Shown here in pieces: positions 34,895 to 44,719 of a DNA stretch of 64,000 bases. The position numbers and the translations under genes are program-made. Below the pieces are notes generated by a model that saw only the letters and a program-made list of their open reading frames with translations, did no database searches and was not told the DNA's origin. The first letter of the stretch is position 1. Each line of letters starts with the position of its first letter. This DNA is from Blattabacterium cuenoti (GTDB lineage Bacteria; Bacteroidota; Bacteroidia; Flavobacteriales; Blattabacteriaceae). Location of the stretch: assembly GCF_014252295.1 (NCBI RefSeq), contig NZ_CP059215.1, positions 513,681 through 577,680 on the forward strand. The letters run 5' to 3'.

Positions 34895-37020
34895 ATATCT
34901 TTTCTATAATCTTTAATTGTAGACTTTTCAAGCAATACATCTCCTAATTTTTCTAGAACATTTCTTCTTAAGAAAGAGTTTAAGAATTCTATTTCTGAAG
35001 AAAAATAAGAAGGATCTTTTGATATATTTGAGACATTAAAACGTTTTAATGGTCTTACAAAAAAAATTCCTTTTCCCCCAAAAATAGGTTTAGAAGTTTT
35101 GTATAATTTTGAAGAAAATGCATAACCTATTACTTCAGGTTCCTTATATTGATCTATTACAGAATTATAAAAATTAATTCTACAATTTTTTTTTATTTTT
35201 TTTGAAAAAAGAATAGATATATGTTCTAAACTAAATTTTTTTCTAGATAAATATTGATTAATTTTTTTATTAATCAATAGAGGGATCAAATGATTTTTCA
35301 TATCTTCTATAGGATATCCTCTTTCTCGAATTTTAGATAAAAAAACTATAATGTAATCTCTGTTGGATGTATAGAAAATCTTTTTATCTCCTTCTTTTCT
35401 ATTTTTTTCATAAGACCAATTTATGATCTTCTTATCCAATTCTGTACTTAATCCTTTAATATTCCATTGATTATTTTTGATTTTTTCTAAAAAAATAGTT
35501 TCATATCTTTTTTTTCTTGCATTATTAATAAATGTATTTAAACTAGAATTTTCATTTTTTTTCATAAATTGAATAACATTTTTATGAAGTAAATCTTCCG
35601 TTTTTTTTGATGGAACAAGTGTTTTTACAATGATAGAGAATTGATAAACAGGTTGAATATCTTTTTGATCTTCTATCCTGATTATATTATATCCAAATCT
35701 AGTTTCAGAAAAAACTATTTTTCCTTTTTTATTTTTTGATGAAAAAACATTTAATCTTGCAAAATCTTTGTTTATATTATTTTCTTCTTCATATTTTATC
35801 CACACTGGATTTATTTTACTTTTTTCTGAATCAGAGAAATTATCTGATTTTTTCATTAACAAATAATCAAATTTTTTAGGATTTTTTCTAACGGTGTTAT
35901 ATATTTTTTTAGCTATATTTTCAGCTTTTTTTTTAGATATTTGACTCGAAGAATTTACAGATTCTTTATGAGAAATAAGTATTTTACTGGATAAAACAGA
36001 ATTATATATCATTTTTTTTCCAGTTAATTTAGCCATTATGTAGATATTATTTTCCTTAACAGGACCAAACATAGTTCCAATTTGATTGTTTCTTTCTACA
36101 AAATATTGTAAAACAGGAGGAAGGTTTTTTTTCAAATAAAAATTCGAATCGAAAGGTCTTTCTGATTGATTGGAAACAATCTCAGAATGATGATTAGAAT
36201 ATTGAAACTTTTTAAATAATTTACCGATTTCTATTTCCATATTTTTTTCATCATCCAAAGATGGAGAAGAACGCAAAATAACGAAACTTAAATTTCTAAA
36301 ATTTTCTTTTTTGTAAAGAAATTTATTTTTTTTAATATGATTATAAATTTCATAATTTTGTATTGTTCTATATTTTTTTTCGATCTCCGAATAAGGAATA
36401 AAAACATAGTCAATAATAGAAAAATAATTTTTATTTCTGTAATTCAATTCAGCTTCTATTGGAGAAGTATTCAATCCATACATTAACATTTCTACATATT
36501 TTTTTGCAATAATTCTTTTTAAAATATTCTCCTTTTCATAAGACCAAATATTTTTTTCATCTTCGATTTGAGATGTTCTATTATTTTTGTATGCTTTTTC
36601 TAAGTTGTTTAAATATAACCTAAATTTTTTTAAGTCCATGTTTCCTTTTTCATCTTGAAAATCAACAAACTTACTGTATATAGACTGTTTTTCTATAGCT
36701 TTCCAAAAGTCCCTTTTTGTACTTTCTATACCTAATTTAACTGCTTGTTGGGTTAATACTTTTTCATGAACTAAAAATTTCCAAGCATCATTCTTCAAAA
36801 AAGAATCAGAATCTCCTTCACGAAATCGTTTTAAAAATTGAATATTTTGAAAATATTCCTTAGAAGAAATACTATCCCCATTTACTTTTCCTATTGTATT
36901 ATAATTCCTTGAAAAAAATTTTAATAAAATACTAGGATCTAACACAAAAAAAACTAAAGAAACTCCTATAAATAAGAAAATTAACCATGTATTTCTTCTA
37001 ATTTTTTCTAAAAGACTCAT
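34891..37020 (-). CDS. Membrane-anchored periplasmic peptidyl-prolyl isomerase, PpiD/SurA-like
   Basis: Periplasmic folding helper for exported proteins. The 709-residue protein starts with a cytosolic stub and one membrane anchor (NTWLIFLFIGVSLVFFVLD, about 10-28). A SurA-N-like chaperone domain (about 40-330) follows, then a parvulin-type domain around 345-460. The latter ends with FSETRFGYNIIRIED, the usual C-terminal strand of this fold. Catalytic residues are not clear by eye, so it may act mainly as a chaperone. It follows the CNNM gene by 2 bp, matching the lptC-CNNM-ppiD order seen in flavobacteria. Confidence 0.87.
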   Translation of the reverse strand: MSLLEKIRRNTWLIFLFIGVSLVFFVLDPSILLKFFSRNYNTIGKVNGDSISSKEYFQNIQFLKRFREGDSDSFLKNDAWKFLVHEKVLTQQAVKLGIESTKRDFWKAIEKQSIYSKFVDFQDEKGNMDLKKFRLYLNNLEKAYKNNRTSQIEDEKNIWSYEKENILKRIIAKKYVEMLMYGLNTSPIEAELNYRNKNYFSIIDYVFIPYSEIEKKYRTIQNYEIYNHIKKNKFLYKKENFRNLSFVILRSSPSLDDEKNMEIEIGKLFKKFQYSNHHSEIVSNQSERPFDSNFYLKKNLPPVLQYFVERNNQIGTMFGPVKENNIYIMAKLTGKKMIYNSVLSSKILISHKESVNSSSQISKKKAENIAKKIYNTVRKNPKKFDYLLMKKSDNFSDSEKSKINPVWIKYEEENNINKDFARLNVFSSKNKKGKIVFSETRFGYNIIRIEDQKDIQPVYQFSIIVKTLVPSKKTEDLLHKNVIQFMKKNENSSLNTFINNARKKRYETIFLEKIKNNQWNIKGLSTELDKKIINWSYEKNRKEGDKKIFYTSNRDYIIVFLSKIRERGYPIEDMKNHLIPLLINKKINQYLSRKKFSLEHISILFSKKIKKNCRINFYNSVIDQYKEPEVIGYAFSSKLYKTSKPIFGGKGIFFVRPLKRFNVSNISKDPSYFSSEIEFLNSFLRRNVLEKLGDVLLEKSTIKDYRKDI

Positions 37021-37022
37021 TT

Positions 37023-38300
37023 CTAATTAAATATTTTTTTTTGAAGAAAAACTTCTTCTATTTTATTTTTAGACACTTTTTTAATTTCAATATAAAAATT
37101 TTTATGAATAAAAATTTTTTCTCCACATTTAGGAATATTTCCTATATGAGTAACTATTAATCCACCTAAAGTTTCGTATTCCTCGGATTTAGGAAGACCT
37201 AAGTTATACTTCGTATTAATAAAATCTATTTCTAAACGTGCAGAAAATAAAAACTCGTAATCATCTAATTTTTTATCCAATAAAATGTTTTCATCATGTT
37301 CATCTTTTATATCTCCAAGAAATTCTTCCAGAATATCTTCTATAGTTATCATTCCTGCTGTACCTCCATATTCATCTAAAACTATGGCTATACTTCTTCT
37401 TTTTTTAATTAAGAGATCCATAATTTCTCTCACCGGTGTCGTAATATAAACTAATTCAACAGATCTAATTACAGATTCAATATTTTTTGGTTTTTTCAAA
37501 AGTTCTAAATAATGAATATATCCTATAATATTATCTATATTATTTTTATAAACTACTATTTTAGACAACCCACTTTCTGTAAAAAGATTACGAATATTAT
37601 CTATGGAAGAAAATGTAAGATTAGAAGAAACTATTTCTTTTCTAGGAATCATACATTCTCGTGCTTTTTTTTCATAAAAATCCAAAGCTTTATGAAATAT
37701 TTCTATTTCCGATTCTATAAATTCTTTTTCCTTTTTCTGAATATTATTTTCTATATTTTCTGATAGAAAATAAATTAAATCTTCTTTGTCAAGAATTTTC
37801 TTTTTATTATTTTCTTTCTCTCCTAAAATTTTTAGAAAAACATTAGAAATCCAAATAACAAAATTAGTTATAGGAGAAAATATTTTGCATATGATATATA
37901 CAGGAACAATAAACAGACTTAATAATTCATTCGAATATGCACTAAATATTATTTTTGGAATAAACTCTCCAACTATCAAAATAATGGTAGCGGAAAATAC
38001 CGTTTCTACAAAAATTATTCCTAGAGAACTATCCAATAATTCTTTTGGTAAAATAGAAAAAAACAATTTTCCCATATAAATCCCATATATAACTAAAGAT
38101 ATGGTATTTCCAATTAGCATTGTAGTTATAAACTTTTTAGGTTCATTAATGCTTTTAGAAAGGATTTTAGAATGAAATGATCCTTTTTTCTTTTCTAATT
38201 CTATTTGAAATAGACTAGAAGAAATTAAAGCCATTTCCATACCAGAAAAAAAAGCAGATATAAGTATAGAAACAAAAACTATACTAATATGAAAAATCAT
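37023..38300 (-). CDS. CNNM/CorC-family transporter (DUF21, CBS pair, CorC domain)
   Basis: An inner-membrane protein of 425 residues. The DUF21/CNNM transmembrane domain (about 1-190) has FFSGMEMALISS. A CBS pair (about 205-330) includes RECMIPRKEI and IVLDEYGGTAGMITIEDILEE. A C-terminal CorC/HlyC transporter-associated domain starts near YEFLFSARLEI. Relatives are linked to magnesium or other cation efflux; older names such as hemolysin are misleading. It lies between lptC (12-bp gap) and ppiD (2-bp gap). Confidence 0.92.
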   Translation of the reverse strand: MIFHISIVFVSILISAFFSGMEMALISSSLFQIELEKKKGSFHSKILSKSINEPKKFITTMLIGNTISLVIYGIYMGKLFFSILPKELLDSSLGIIFVETVFSATIILIVGEFIPKIIFSAYSNELLSLFIVPVYIICKIFSPITNFVIWISNVFLKILGEKENNKKKILDKEDLIYFLSENIENNIQKKEKEFIESEIEIFHKALDFYEKKARECMIPRKEIVSSNLTFSSIDNIRNLFTESGLSKIVVYKNNIDNIIGYIHYLELLKKPKNIESVIRSVELVYITTPVREIMDLLIKKRRSIAIVLDEYGGTAGMITIEDILEEFLGDIKDEHDENILLDKKLDDYEFLFSARLEIDFINTKYNLGLPKSEEYETLGGLIVTHIGNIPKCGEKIFIHKNFYIEIKKVSKNKIEEVFLQKKIFN

Positions 38301-38312
38301 ATTTAATTTATA

Positions 38313-38810
38313 TCAATGTTTTAAAGGAAAAGTCCCACTAATATTTTTTAATTTAATTTTTTTTAAATCATCAGAAGCTTCTATTCCATTTATTGCATGT
38401 AACATAATTCCATCTAAATTAGATATCACTGTATATTTATCATTAAATATTTTTTTCTGTTTTTTATTCCAGAAAATTTCTTCTGTCTTAATAAAGAATC
38501 CATTAGAATTAATAATTTTAATATTTCCTTTAATATGATAAATTATTCCTTCAATTGATTTGACCCAATCCGCTTTAAGATAAGTATATTTATCGTCATT
38601 ATAAATAAATAGGGATATTCCATTTGGAAATAAAGTATAAGAAGTATAATCTTTGATTATTGGTGAGTATAAAAAAATTTTCAATAAACCGTTTTCTTTA
38701 TAAGAAATAAAAGTTTTCATGAAAATTTTTCTTGGAATTTTTTTATTATTTATTAATAATTCTTCTTTTTTTTTTGGCAAGAAAAAAGAAAGAAAACTAA
38801 TAAAAAAAAT
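38313..38810 (-). CDS. lptC: LptC-like LPS export protein without an ATG start
   Basis: Family resemblance: YTLFPNGISLFIYNDD, a long beta-rich middle, then a C-terminal NGIEASDDLKKIKLKNISGTF that fits flavobacterial LptC. LptC bridges the LptBFG exporter to LptA in lipopolysaccharide transport. The frame has no ATG upstream of the conserved part. The first in-frame options are ATT at 38810, giving a hydrophobic anchor (FFISFLSFFLPKK) as expected for LptC, or TTG at 38780, giving 155 residues without an anchor. I prefer 38810 because the anchor is a family feature. It heads the lptC-CNNM-ppiD cluster; tRNA-Phe diverges upstream. Confidence 0.72.
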   Translation of the reverse strand: MFFISFLSFFLPKKKEELLINNKKIPRKIFMKTFISYKENGLLKIFLYSPIIKDYTSYTLFPNGISLFIYNDDKYTYLKADWVKSIEGIIYHIKGNIKIINSNGFFIKTEEIFWNKKQKKIFNDKYTVISNLDGIMLHAINGIEASDDLKKIKLKNISGTFPLKH

Positions 38811-38868
38811 ATGCTAATGTAACTTTTATGACTTATTATTGTACTTTTGTTGATTATTTATATTATTT

Positions 38869-38941
38869 GGTATCTTAGCTCAGTTGGTAGAGCAAAGGAC
38901 TGAAAATCCTTGTGTCCCCGGTTCGATTCCGGGAGATACCA
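38869..38941 (+). tRNA. tRNA-Phe (anticodon GAA)
   Basis: Acceptor GGTATCT pairs with AGATACC, discriminator A. The D arm is AGCTCAGTTGGTAGAGC, the anticodon stem-loop GGACTGAAAATCC shows GAA, and the T arm is CCCGGTTCGATTCCGGG. No CCA is encoded. It is transcribed toward ompH, whose stop codon lies 12 bp past its end. Confidence 0.98.
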
Positions 38942-38953
38942 CTGTTTATATAT

Positions 38954-39460
38954 TTATATTCCTAATTCTCTTTTAACTTCTTCTGTTATATCTTTTCCTT
39001 TGTTTACTAAAACTCCTTTCCCAGGACTACAATCGTCAACTCTTATAATATTTTTGTCCTTTTCTATCACTTTATAAATAGCATTTTCTATTTTTTTATA
39101 TATTGGATTCAATAATTTATTTTGTTTTTTAGTTAAATCATCAGATGCTGTTTTTTGATATGCATGAGCTCTTGCTTGCAAGATTTCTAATTCTTTTTTA
39201 AGAATTGGATTTTTATTTTTTTTAAATTTTTCTGCTTTTTTGTGAAACTCTTTTGCTAATTTATTGAGTACATTCTCATGCATTTTGCTAATTTTATCTA
39301 ATTCTTTCTGAGCAGTAGAAAACTCTGTCATTTTTTCTATAAGAACAATACTATTAAGACAAACGATTTTTTGTGGACATTCTTTCACTCTAGGAAAAGA
39401 ATATGAAGATCCAAGTAAAAAGAAAAATAATAAAAAATAAAGAATTGTATTTTTTTTCAT
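38954..39460 (-). CDS. OmpH/Skp-family periplasmic chaperone
   Basis: Skp-like proteins hold unfolded outer-membrane proteins on their way to BamA. The 168 residues begin with a signal peptide (KKNTILYFLLFFFLLGSSYS). A short beta part follows, then long charged helices (about 50-130) typical of the Skp tentacles, and the C-terminal DITEEVKRELGI. It directly follows bamA (16-bp gap), the classic bamA-ompH pairing. Flavobacteria often have two ompH genes here; only one is left. Confidence 0.92.
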   Translation of the reverse strand: MKKNTILYFLLFFFLLGSSYSFPRVKECPQKIVCLNSIVLIEKMTEFSTAQKELDKISKMHENVLNKLAKEFHKKAEKFKKNKNPILKKELEILQARAHAYQKTASDDLTKKQNKLLNPIYKKIENAIYKVIEKDKNIIRVDDCSPGKGVLVNKGKDITEEVKRELGI

Positions 39461-39476
39461 ATGTATATTTTGTTAA

Positions 39477-42008
39477 TTATAAATCTTTTCCTATAATAAA
39501 ATGTTTTTTCCATTTTGATTTAGTATCATGAACCATAATATCTATAGGATACCCAAAATCTATTCCCAAAAATCCTATTGGATTCCAGAAAATACGAAAT
39601 CCAAAACCGATAGATTTATTCATTGTTAATGGATTAAATTTTTTATAAGAATTGCTAACATTTCCTCCTTCCATAAATAAGGAAGTCCAAACTTTGAAAT
39701 TGGAAAAATTCTTAATTAGATAACGAATTTCCAAGACAAGTTTATTATAAATCACTCCTCCATGACTTGGTATTGGATATCTTAAATCTTTTGTAGGAAA
39801 AGAATAACCCCTTAACGGAATATGATCTTTATCCTCCAATTTTGATCCTAATGAATTATTATTCTGTACTCCACCCATATAAAATTTTTGAAAAGAGAAT
39901 AATTCTTTTGAATCATTATATTTTCCTAGATATCCAAACTCTCCTCCCATTTTCAACGCTATATTTTCTATAATCTTTTTGTACCAAAAAAAAGTTATTT
40001 TAAATTTATAATATTCCATCCACTTCATTCCCATTTCATTTTGTGATCCTAAAAAAACAGAATATGGAGGAGTAAATTTTCCATCCAATTGTATATTGGA
40101 TCCTCCAAATGGGAATATGATATCTGGTTTAGTAGAATTTCTTTGAAATGAAATCAAAAAGTTAATATTATCCAACTCTCTTTTTTGAGAAATACCAGAT
40201 GACATTTCTTTTCTAAAAGAAAATTTGTTGTAATCTATCGATGTTAAAATTTTCGAATAAGGATCTAAAAAAGTTAAAAACTTATTTAATATAACAGAAG
40301 TTCCTATTTTTTCTAAAAATTGTTTTTCCTCAATTTTATCATTTTTGTATATTTGAGATAATAAATAATAATCTTCTTTTTTTTTCATTTTTTTTACTGA
40401 ATAATTTCCTACAAAAGTTAGGGAGGTAGGATGTGATTTTTCTATCCAAGGTTCAGTAAAAGATAATCCATAAGAAGAAAAATCTTTTCCTAATTGGCTA
40501 AAAATAATTAGTTTCTGTCCATCTCCTTGAGGAATAGGATTCCATAATTTCCATTTAAAAAAATTATTAAAAGAAAAGTTTCCCAAGTTTAGTTGAAAAT
40601 TTCCGACAATATTTTTCATATTTAGACCACCAAATCCGCCATGGATTTGAAATTCATTGGTATTTTTTTCCACAATATGCCATTCTATATCCACAGAATT
40701 AGAATTAATTTCTTGATTTGGATTTATTTTATAATGTATCTTTTTGAAAAGATTTAAATTTTCTAAATTGAATAAACTATATTTTATTTTTTTAGGAGAA
40801 ATCAAATCTCCTGGATAAGTTTTCAATTCTCTTCTAATTACATGATCTTTGGTTATTAAATTTCCTAATATGTTAACTTTATTTATATATACAGGTTTAT
40901 TTTCCTGGATTTGTATCTCTAAATCTATTTGATGATCTAAAACTCTTTTTTCCGTTGAAATGACGTTTACAAACAAATAACCTAAATCTAAATAGGTATA
41001 CATGATACTATTAGGATAAGAAGCGTTTAAAATATTTCTTTCAATTTCAATTTTATTATAAATATCTCCTTTTTTATAAAAAAGAATTTTTTCCAAAAAA
41101 TTTTTTTCTAATTTTTTATTTCCCAAGAAATATACATTTCCTAAATAATACCGATCTCCCTCTATTATCTTTATTTTTATTCTATAATTACCAGATTTTT
41201 CTTTCCAAAAAGAATCTAATAAGACTTGAACGTCAACAAATCCCATAGATTGATATTTACTTACAATATTTTTTATATCTTTTATTATATTATCTTGAAC
41301 AAAGAGAAAAATAGATTTTTCTACAATTGGAATATAAAAACTTTTTTTTGTTTTTATCATTAAATTTAGCAATTCTTCGTTATCTATTACATTATTACCT
41401 TCAAAGAATATCTTCTCTATTTCAATTTTTTTTCCTTTATCAACAGAAAAATTTAATATGTTCTTGTCATTTATTTTAGTTATTTCATCCTTTATATTAA
41501 TTTCATTATACCCTTTTTGGGTATAAAAATCTTGAATATCATTTTTTATAGTTTGAATGAAATCATCAGACACTTTATCTCCAGGTTTAATTTTTTTGAT
41601 ATTAGGAAATTGTTCTTTTCTAATCCCTATTGTTTTGACTTCATGGATTTCTATTAAATCTTCTAAATCAAAAAATAAGTCTATTTCATTTTTAGAAACA
41701 TTATTTTTATAAATAGATATCTTTTTAAAAAGATGACTATTCCACAATTTTTTAATTGCATTATCAATCTTAATTCCATAAAAATCAATCAAATCTCCAT
41801 AATAAATACCAGATAAATCTGAAATAAAACGTTGATCATATTTTGTTTTTCCAATTATATGAATTGACTTTACAACCATACTTGAATTTTCATACTTTTG
41901 AATATTCAAATTATCTTTTTGAACAAAAGAATATCCTTGTTGTATTTGTATTACTTGTATTATTAATAAAAAATAAAAAATTCCTCTTAGAAAAGTATTT
42001 TTTCTCAT
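39477..42008 (-). CDS. bamA: Outer membrane protein assembly factor BamA
   Basis: Inserts beta-barrel proteins into the outer membrane. At 843 residues it has a signal peptide (FLRGIFYFLLIIQVIQIQQGYS), a series of POTRA domains (about 45-440, with repeated I.G...... patterns such as VNILGNLITKDHVIRRELKTYPGD) and a C-terminal barrel. The barrel has GFGFRIFWNPIGFLGIDFGYPI; the conserved VRGF/Y segment reads PLRGYSFPT. The last residues do not form the classic terminal Phe signature. It is flanked by uppS (12 bp) and ompH. It shows that the outer membrane carries barrel proteins. Confidence 0.96.
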   Translation of the reverse strand: MRKNTFLRGIFYFLLIIQVIQIQQGYSFVQKDNLNIQKYENSSMVVKSIHIIGKTKYDQRFISDLSGIYYGDLIDFYGIKIDNAIKKLWNSHLFKKISIYKNNVSKNEIDLFFDLEDLIEIHEVKTIGIRKEQFPNIKKIKPGDKVSDDFIQTIKNDIQDFYTQKGYNEINIKDEITKINDKNILNFSVDKGKKIEIEKIFFEGNNVIDNEELLNLMIKTKKSFYIPIVEKSIFLFVQDNIIKDIKNIVSKYQSMGFVDVQVLLDSFWKEKSGNYRIKIKIIEGDRYYLGNVYFLGNKKLEKNFLEKILFYKKGDIYNKIEIERNILNASYPNSIMYTYLDLGYLFVNVISTEKRVLDHQIDLEIQIQENKPVYINKVNILGNLITKDHVIRRELKTYPGDLISPKKIKYSLFNLENLNLFKKIHYKINPNQEINSNSVDIEWHIVEKNTNEFQIHGGFGGLNMKNIVGNFQLNLGNFSFNNFFKWKLWNPIPQGDGQKLIIFSQLGKDFSSYGLSFTEPWIEKSHPTSLTFVGNYSVKKMKKKEDYYLLSQIYKNDKIEEKQFLEKIGTSVILNKFLTFLDPYSKILTSIDYNKFSFRKEMSSGISQKRELDNINFLISFQRNSTKPDIIFPFGGSNIQLDGKFTPPYSVFLGSQNEMGMKWMEYYKFKITFFWYKKIIENIALKMGGEFGYLGKYNDSKELFSFQKFYMGGVQNNNSLGSKLEDKDHIPLRGYSFPTKDLRYPIPSHGGVIYNKLVLEIRYLIKNFSNFKVWTSLFMEGGNVSNSYKKFNPLTMNKSIGFGFRIFWNPIGFLGIDFGYPIDIMVHDTKSKWKKHFIIGKDL

Positions 42009-42020
42009 GGATTACGAAAA

Positions 42021-42752
42021 TTATTCTACGTTTCCAAAACGACGTTTCCTCTTTTGAAAATTTATGATAGCTTCAAAAAAATCTTTTTTTCGAAAATCTG
42101 GCCACAAAATATTTGTAAAATACAATTCGGCATAAGCAGATTGCCATAATAAAAAATTACTAATACGCTGTTCTCCACTAGTTCTTATTAAGAAATCTAC
42201 ATCTGGTAAACCTTTAGTATATAAATGATTATGAAAAAAAGAATCATTTATATCTTTTAGAGAAAAAACTCCATCTCTAACTTTTTTTGCAATGTTTTTT
42301 GTCGCTCTTAAAATCTCCTCTCTCGCGCTATAACTTAATGCTAATATTAATGTTCCAGATGTATTATTTTCTGTTTTCTTCATAAAAAAAAATAGTTCTT
42401 TTTGAATAATTTTTGAAAATCTTTCAATTTCTCCTATTGTAATGATTTTCATATTTTTTTCATGAATTTCCTTTAAATGTATTTTTAGATTAGTTTGAAA
42501 TAAATGCATTAAATCATCAATTTCCTTTTTTGGTCTACTCCAATTTTCAGAAGAAAAAACATATAAAGTAATATATGGAATTCCTAATTCTTTACATCCG
42601 TTTATAGTGTCTATTACAGACTGTATTGCTTTTTCATGACCAAAAGTTCTTAACTTACCTCTTTTTTCTGCCCAACGTCCATTTCCATCCATAATAACAG
42701 CTACATGATGAGGAATATTATTATAATCTATTTTTTCTAATAAATTTTTCAT
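42021..42752 (-). CDS. uppS: Undecaprenyl diphosphate synthase
   Basis: Cis-prenyltransferase that makes the C55 carrier for peptidoglycan and other glycans. I chose the ATG at 42752 (MKNLLEKIDYNNIPHHVAVIMDGNGRW); an ATG at 42794 would add an unconserved hydrophobic stretch. The 243 residues carry the substrate motif HVAVIMDGNGRWAEKRG, YVFSSENWSRPKKEI and the C-terminal DFLIRTSGEQRISNFLLWQSAYAE region. It uses isoprenoid units supplied by the mevalonate route, of which one gene lies 1 kb away. nadK precedes it. Confidence 0.96.
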   Translation of the reverse strand: MKNLLEKIDYNNIPHHVAVIMDGNGRWAEKRGKLRTFGHEKAIQSVIDTINGCKELGIPYITLYVFSSENWSRPKKEIDDLMHLFQTNLKIHLKEIHEKNMKIITIGEIERFSKIIQKELFFFMKKTENNTSGTLILALSYSAREEILRATKNIAKKVRDGVFSLKDINDSFFHNHLYTKGLPDVDFLIRTSGEQRISNFLLWQSAYAELYFTNILWPDFRKKDFFEAIINFQKRKRRFGNVE

Positions 42753-42818
42753 AAGGAAATCATCTTGACAAAGATATAAATAAATAAAAAACAAATACTT
42801 TTCATAAGTATATTCAAT

Positions 42819-43703
42819 TCAATTTCTTTGATCAATTCCCCATAAAAGTTTTTCTCGTAAGGTTTTATAATAAGTATTCTTCCCTTCTTCAAGAAGATAA
42901 ATATAGAAAGGAGCTTTTTGAATATACAATTCATTTTCCTTATTTAGAGAAGTTAATCTGGTGTCCAATGATAAAGAATAATATTTCACTCGACTATGTA
43001 TTTTTAAATGAATTTTTTGATGATCTGATATAATTAATGGACGTGAAAATAAATTATGTGGAGATATAGGAGTTAAAACAAAATTCTTATTGTAAGGGCT
43101 AATAATAGGGCCTCCGCAACTCAAAGAATATCCAGTTGATCCAGTAGGAGTAGAGATAATTAATCCATCTGCCCAATAAGAAGTTAAAAATTCATTATCA
43201 ATATATGCATCTATAGTTATCATAGAAACTGTTTCCTTACGAAGGATAACAATCTCATTTAATGCAAAGTTAAAAAACTTATTATGATCGGTGACTGACG
43301 TTTTCAAACACAATAAACTTCTAGGAATTATATTAATCTTTCTACTGAAAATCTTATCTATTTTCTGAATAAAAACATCTTTATTGAAAGTAGCTAAAAA
43401 ACCAAGATTTCCTGTATTTACTCCAACTATAGGAATTCCAGAATCTCGAATAAATGGAATAGCAGATAAAATGGTTCCATCCCCTCCAAAAGTAAACATT
43501 AAACTAAAATCTTTAGTTAATTCCTTATAATGAGAAAATACAGGAAAATCTAAATTTTTAAATTCCTCAAAAGAGGACAAAATATCAAAAAATGATTTTT
43601 CAACATAAATTTCTATTGAATGATTGCATGCATAGCCGAGAAAACGACTTAAATATGGTATATTTTTTTTCCAAAATCTCTGTCCATATACGGCTATTTT
43701 CAT
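42819..43703 (-). CDS. nadK: NAD kinase
   Basis: Phosphorylates NAD to NADP, the only de novo NADP source. The 294-residue protein has GGDGT at 73-77 (MFTFGGDGTILSA), GVNTGNLGFLATF, and the second conserved block YWADGLIISTPTGSTGYSLSCGGPI. Length and motif order are normal. It heads the minus unit nadK-uppS-bamA-ompH, an order familiar from flavobacteria with intervening genes lost. A 10-bp inverted repeat lies in the divergent spacer to the mevalonate kinase gene. Confidence 0.96.
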   Translation of the reverse strand: MKIAVYGQRFWKKNIPYLSRFLGYACNHSIEIYVEKSFFDILSSFEEFKNLDFPVFSHYKELTKDFSLMFTFGGDGTILSAIPFIRDSGIPIVGVNTGNLGFLATFNKDVFIQKIDKIFSRKINIIPRSLLCLKTSVTDHNKFFNFALNEIVILRKETVSMITIDAYIDNEFLTSYWADGLIISTPTGSTGYSLSCGGPIISPYNKNFVLTPISPHNLFSRPLIISDHQKIHLKIHSRVKYYSLSLDTRLTSLNKENELYIQKAPFYIYLLEEGKNTYYKTLREKLLWGIDQRN

Positions 43704-43724
43704 TTTAATTCTTTTTAAAAACTG

Positions 43725-43753
43725 CTAAATTAATCAAATAAAAATTAATTTAG
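43725..43753. repeat. 10-bp inverted repeat in the nadK / mevalonate kinase divergent spacer
   Basis: CTAAATTAAT (43725-43734) and ATTAATTTAG (43744-43753) pair exactly around a 9-nt loop, followed on the plus strand by TTTTTAT. The position, between two divergent start codons 71 bp apart, would suit an operator or an RNA attenuator in the plus-strand leader. I see no clear TAnnTTTG box in this spacer. Confidence 0.7.
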
Positions 43754-43774
43754 TTTTTATTCAATTTAAGGAAC

Positions 43775-44707
43775 ATGAAAGAATCTTTCTTTCCCGCAAA
43801 AATATTGTTATTTGGAGAATATGGAATTTTAGAAAACTCTAGTGGACTTTCCATCCCTCACAATTTATATAAAGGAACTTTAAAATTAAATTCCAAGTTT
43901 AATTTTAATAAGGAGATTGTGCGTTCTAATTATGAAATTAGAAAATATTACAGTTTTTTAGAAAAAAATTTCTTAACAAAATTAAATATAAGAAAACTAC
44001 ACCAAGATATAGAAAAAGGTCTATTTTTTCATTCAAATATCCCACAAAAATATGGAATAGGAAGTTCTGGAGCATTAGTTGCTGCTATTTATGATAAATA
44101 TGCAAAAAAATGCGTAAAAAATATCTTTAAAAGTTTTTTTAAAAAAAAAGATATAATAGTTTTGAAAAAAATTTTTAGTAAAATGGAATCTTTTTTTCAT
44201 GGGAAAAGCTCTGGAATAGATCCTTTAATTTGCTATCTCAACATTCCTATTCTCATTCGTTCAAAAACAGATATTTTCACAATAAAACTTCCAAAAAAAA
44301 AAAATGGAAAAGGTGCAATCTTTTTATTAGATTCTGGTATTCAAAAAGATACTTTTTCTGTAATAAGAATTTTTTTTGAAAAATTAAAAAATGATAATTT
44401 TAAAAAAATTCTAACAGAAGAATTCATCAAATACAATGAAAAATGCATCAAATATTTCTTAAAAGAAGACTTCAAAAAATTATTAAAAAATGTTAAAAAA
44501 CTTTCTATATGGGTTTTTCATCATTTCCGTCCCATGATCCCAAAAAATATATGGAAAATATGGGAAGAAGGAATATTTCATAATGCACATTATTTAAAAT
44601 TGTGTGGTTCTGGAGGAGGAGGATTTATTTTGGGATTTACTTCAAATTATGACTTATCAAGAAAAAAATTGGAAAAATATCTTATAAAAGTACTCTTCCG
44701 TTTTTAA
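43775..44707 (+). CDS. Mevalonate kinase-like GHMP kinase
   Basis: GHMP kinases phosphorylate small alcohols. The N-terminal PAKILLFGEYGI, the ATP loop SNIPQKYGIGSSGALVAAIYDKY, FFHGKSSGIDPLICYLNIPI and the C-terminal LKLCGSGGGGFILG match the mevalonate kinase of flavobacteria, which use the mevalonate route to isoprenoids. The 310-residue length fits. A 12-A run at 44293-44304 stays in frame. It begins a small operon with the pseudouridine synthase and aroQ. A phosphomevalonate kinase role is possible but less likely. Confidence 0.85.
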   Translation: MKESFFPAKILLFGEYGILENSSGLSIPHNLYKGTLKLNSKFNFNKEIVRSNYEIRKYYSFLEKNFLTKLNIRKLHQDIEKGLFFHSNIPQKYGIGSSGALVAAIYDKYAKKCVKNIFKSFFKKKDIIVLKKIFSKMESFFHGKSSGIDPLICYLNIPILIRSKTDIFTIKLPKKKNGKGAIFLLDSGIQKDTFSVIRIFFEKLKNDNFKKILTEEFIKYNEKCIKYFLKEDFKKLLKNVKKLSIWVFHHFRPMIPKNIWKIWEEGIFHNAHYLKLCGSGGGGFILGFTSNYDLSRKKLEKYLIKVLFRF

Positions 44708-44719
44708 TTTTAATTGTCT

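Noticed and set aside
37091-37117. 12-bp stem made only of A and T runs in the CNNM gene
   Set aside because: Low-complexity A/T runs (AAAAATTTTTAT and mirror) pair trivially, so I did not count it with the informative hairpins.
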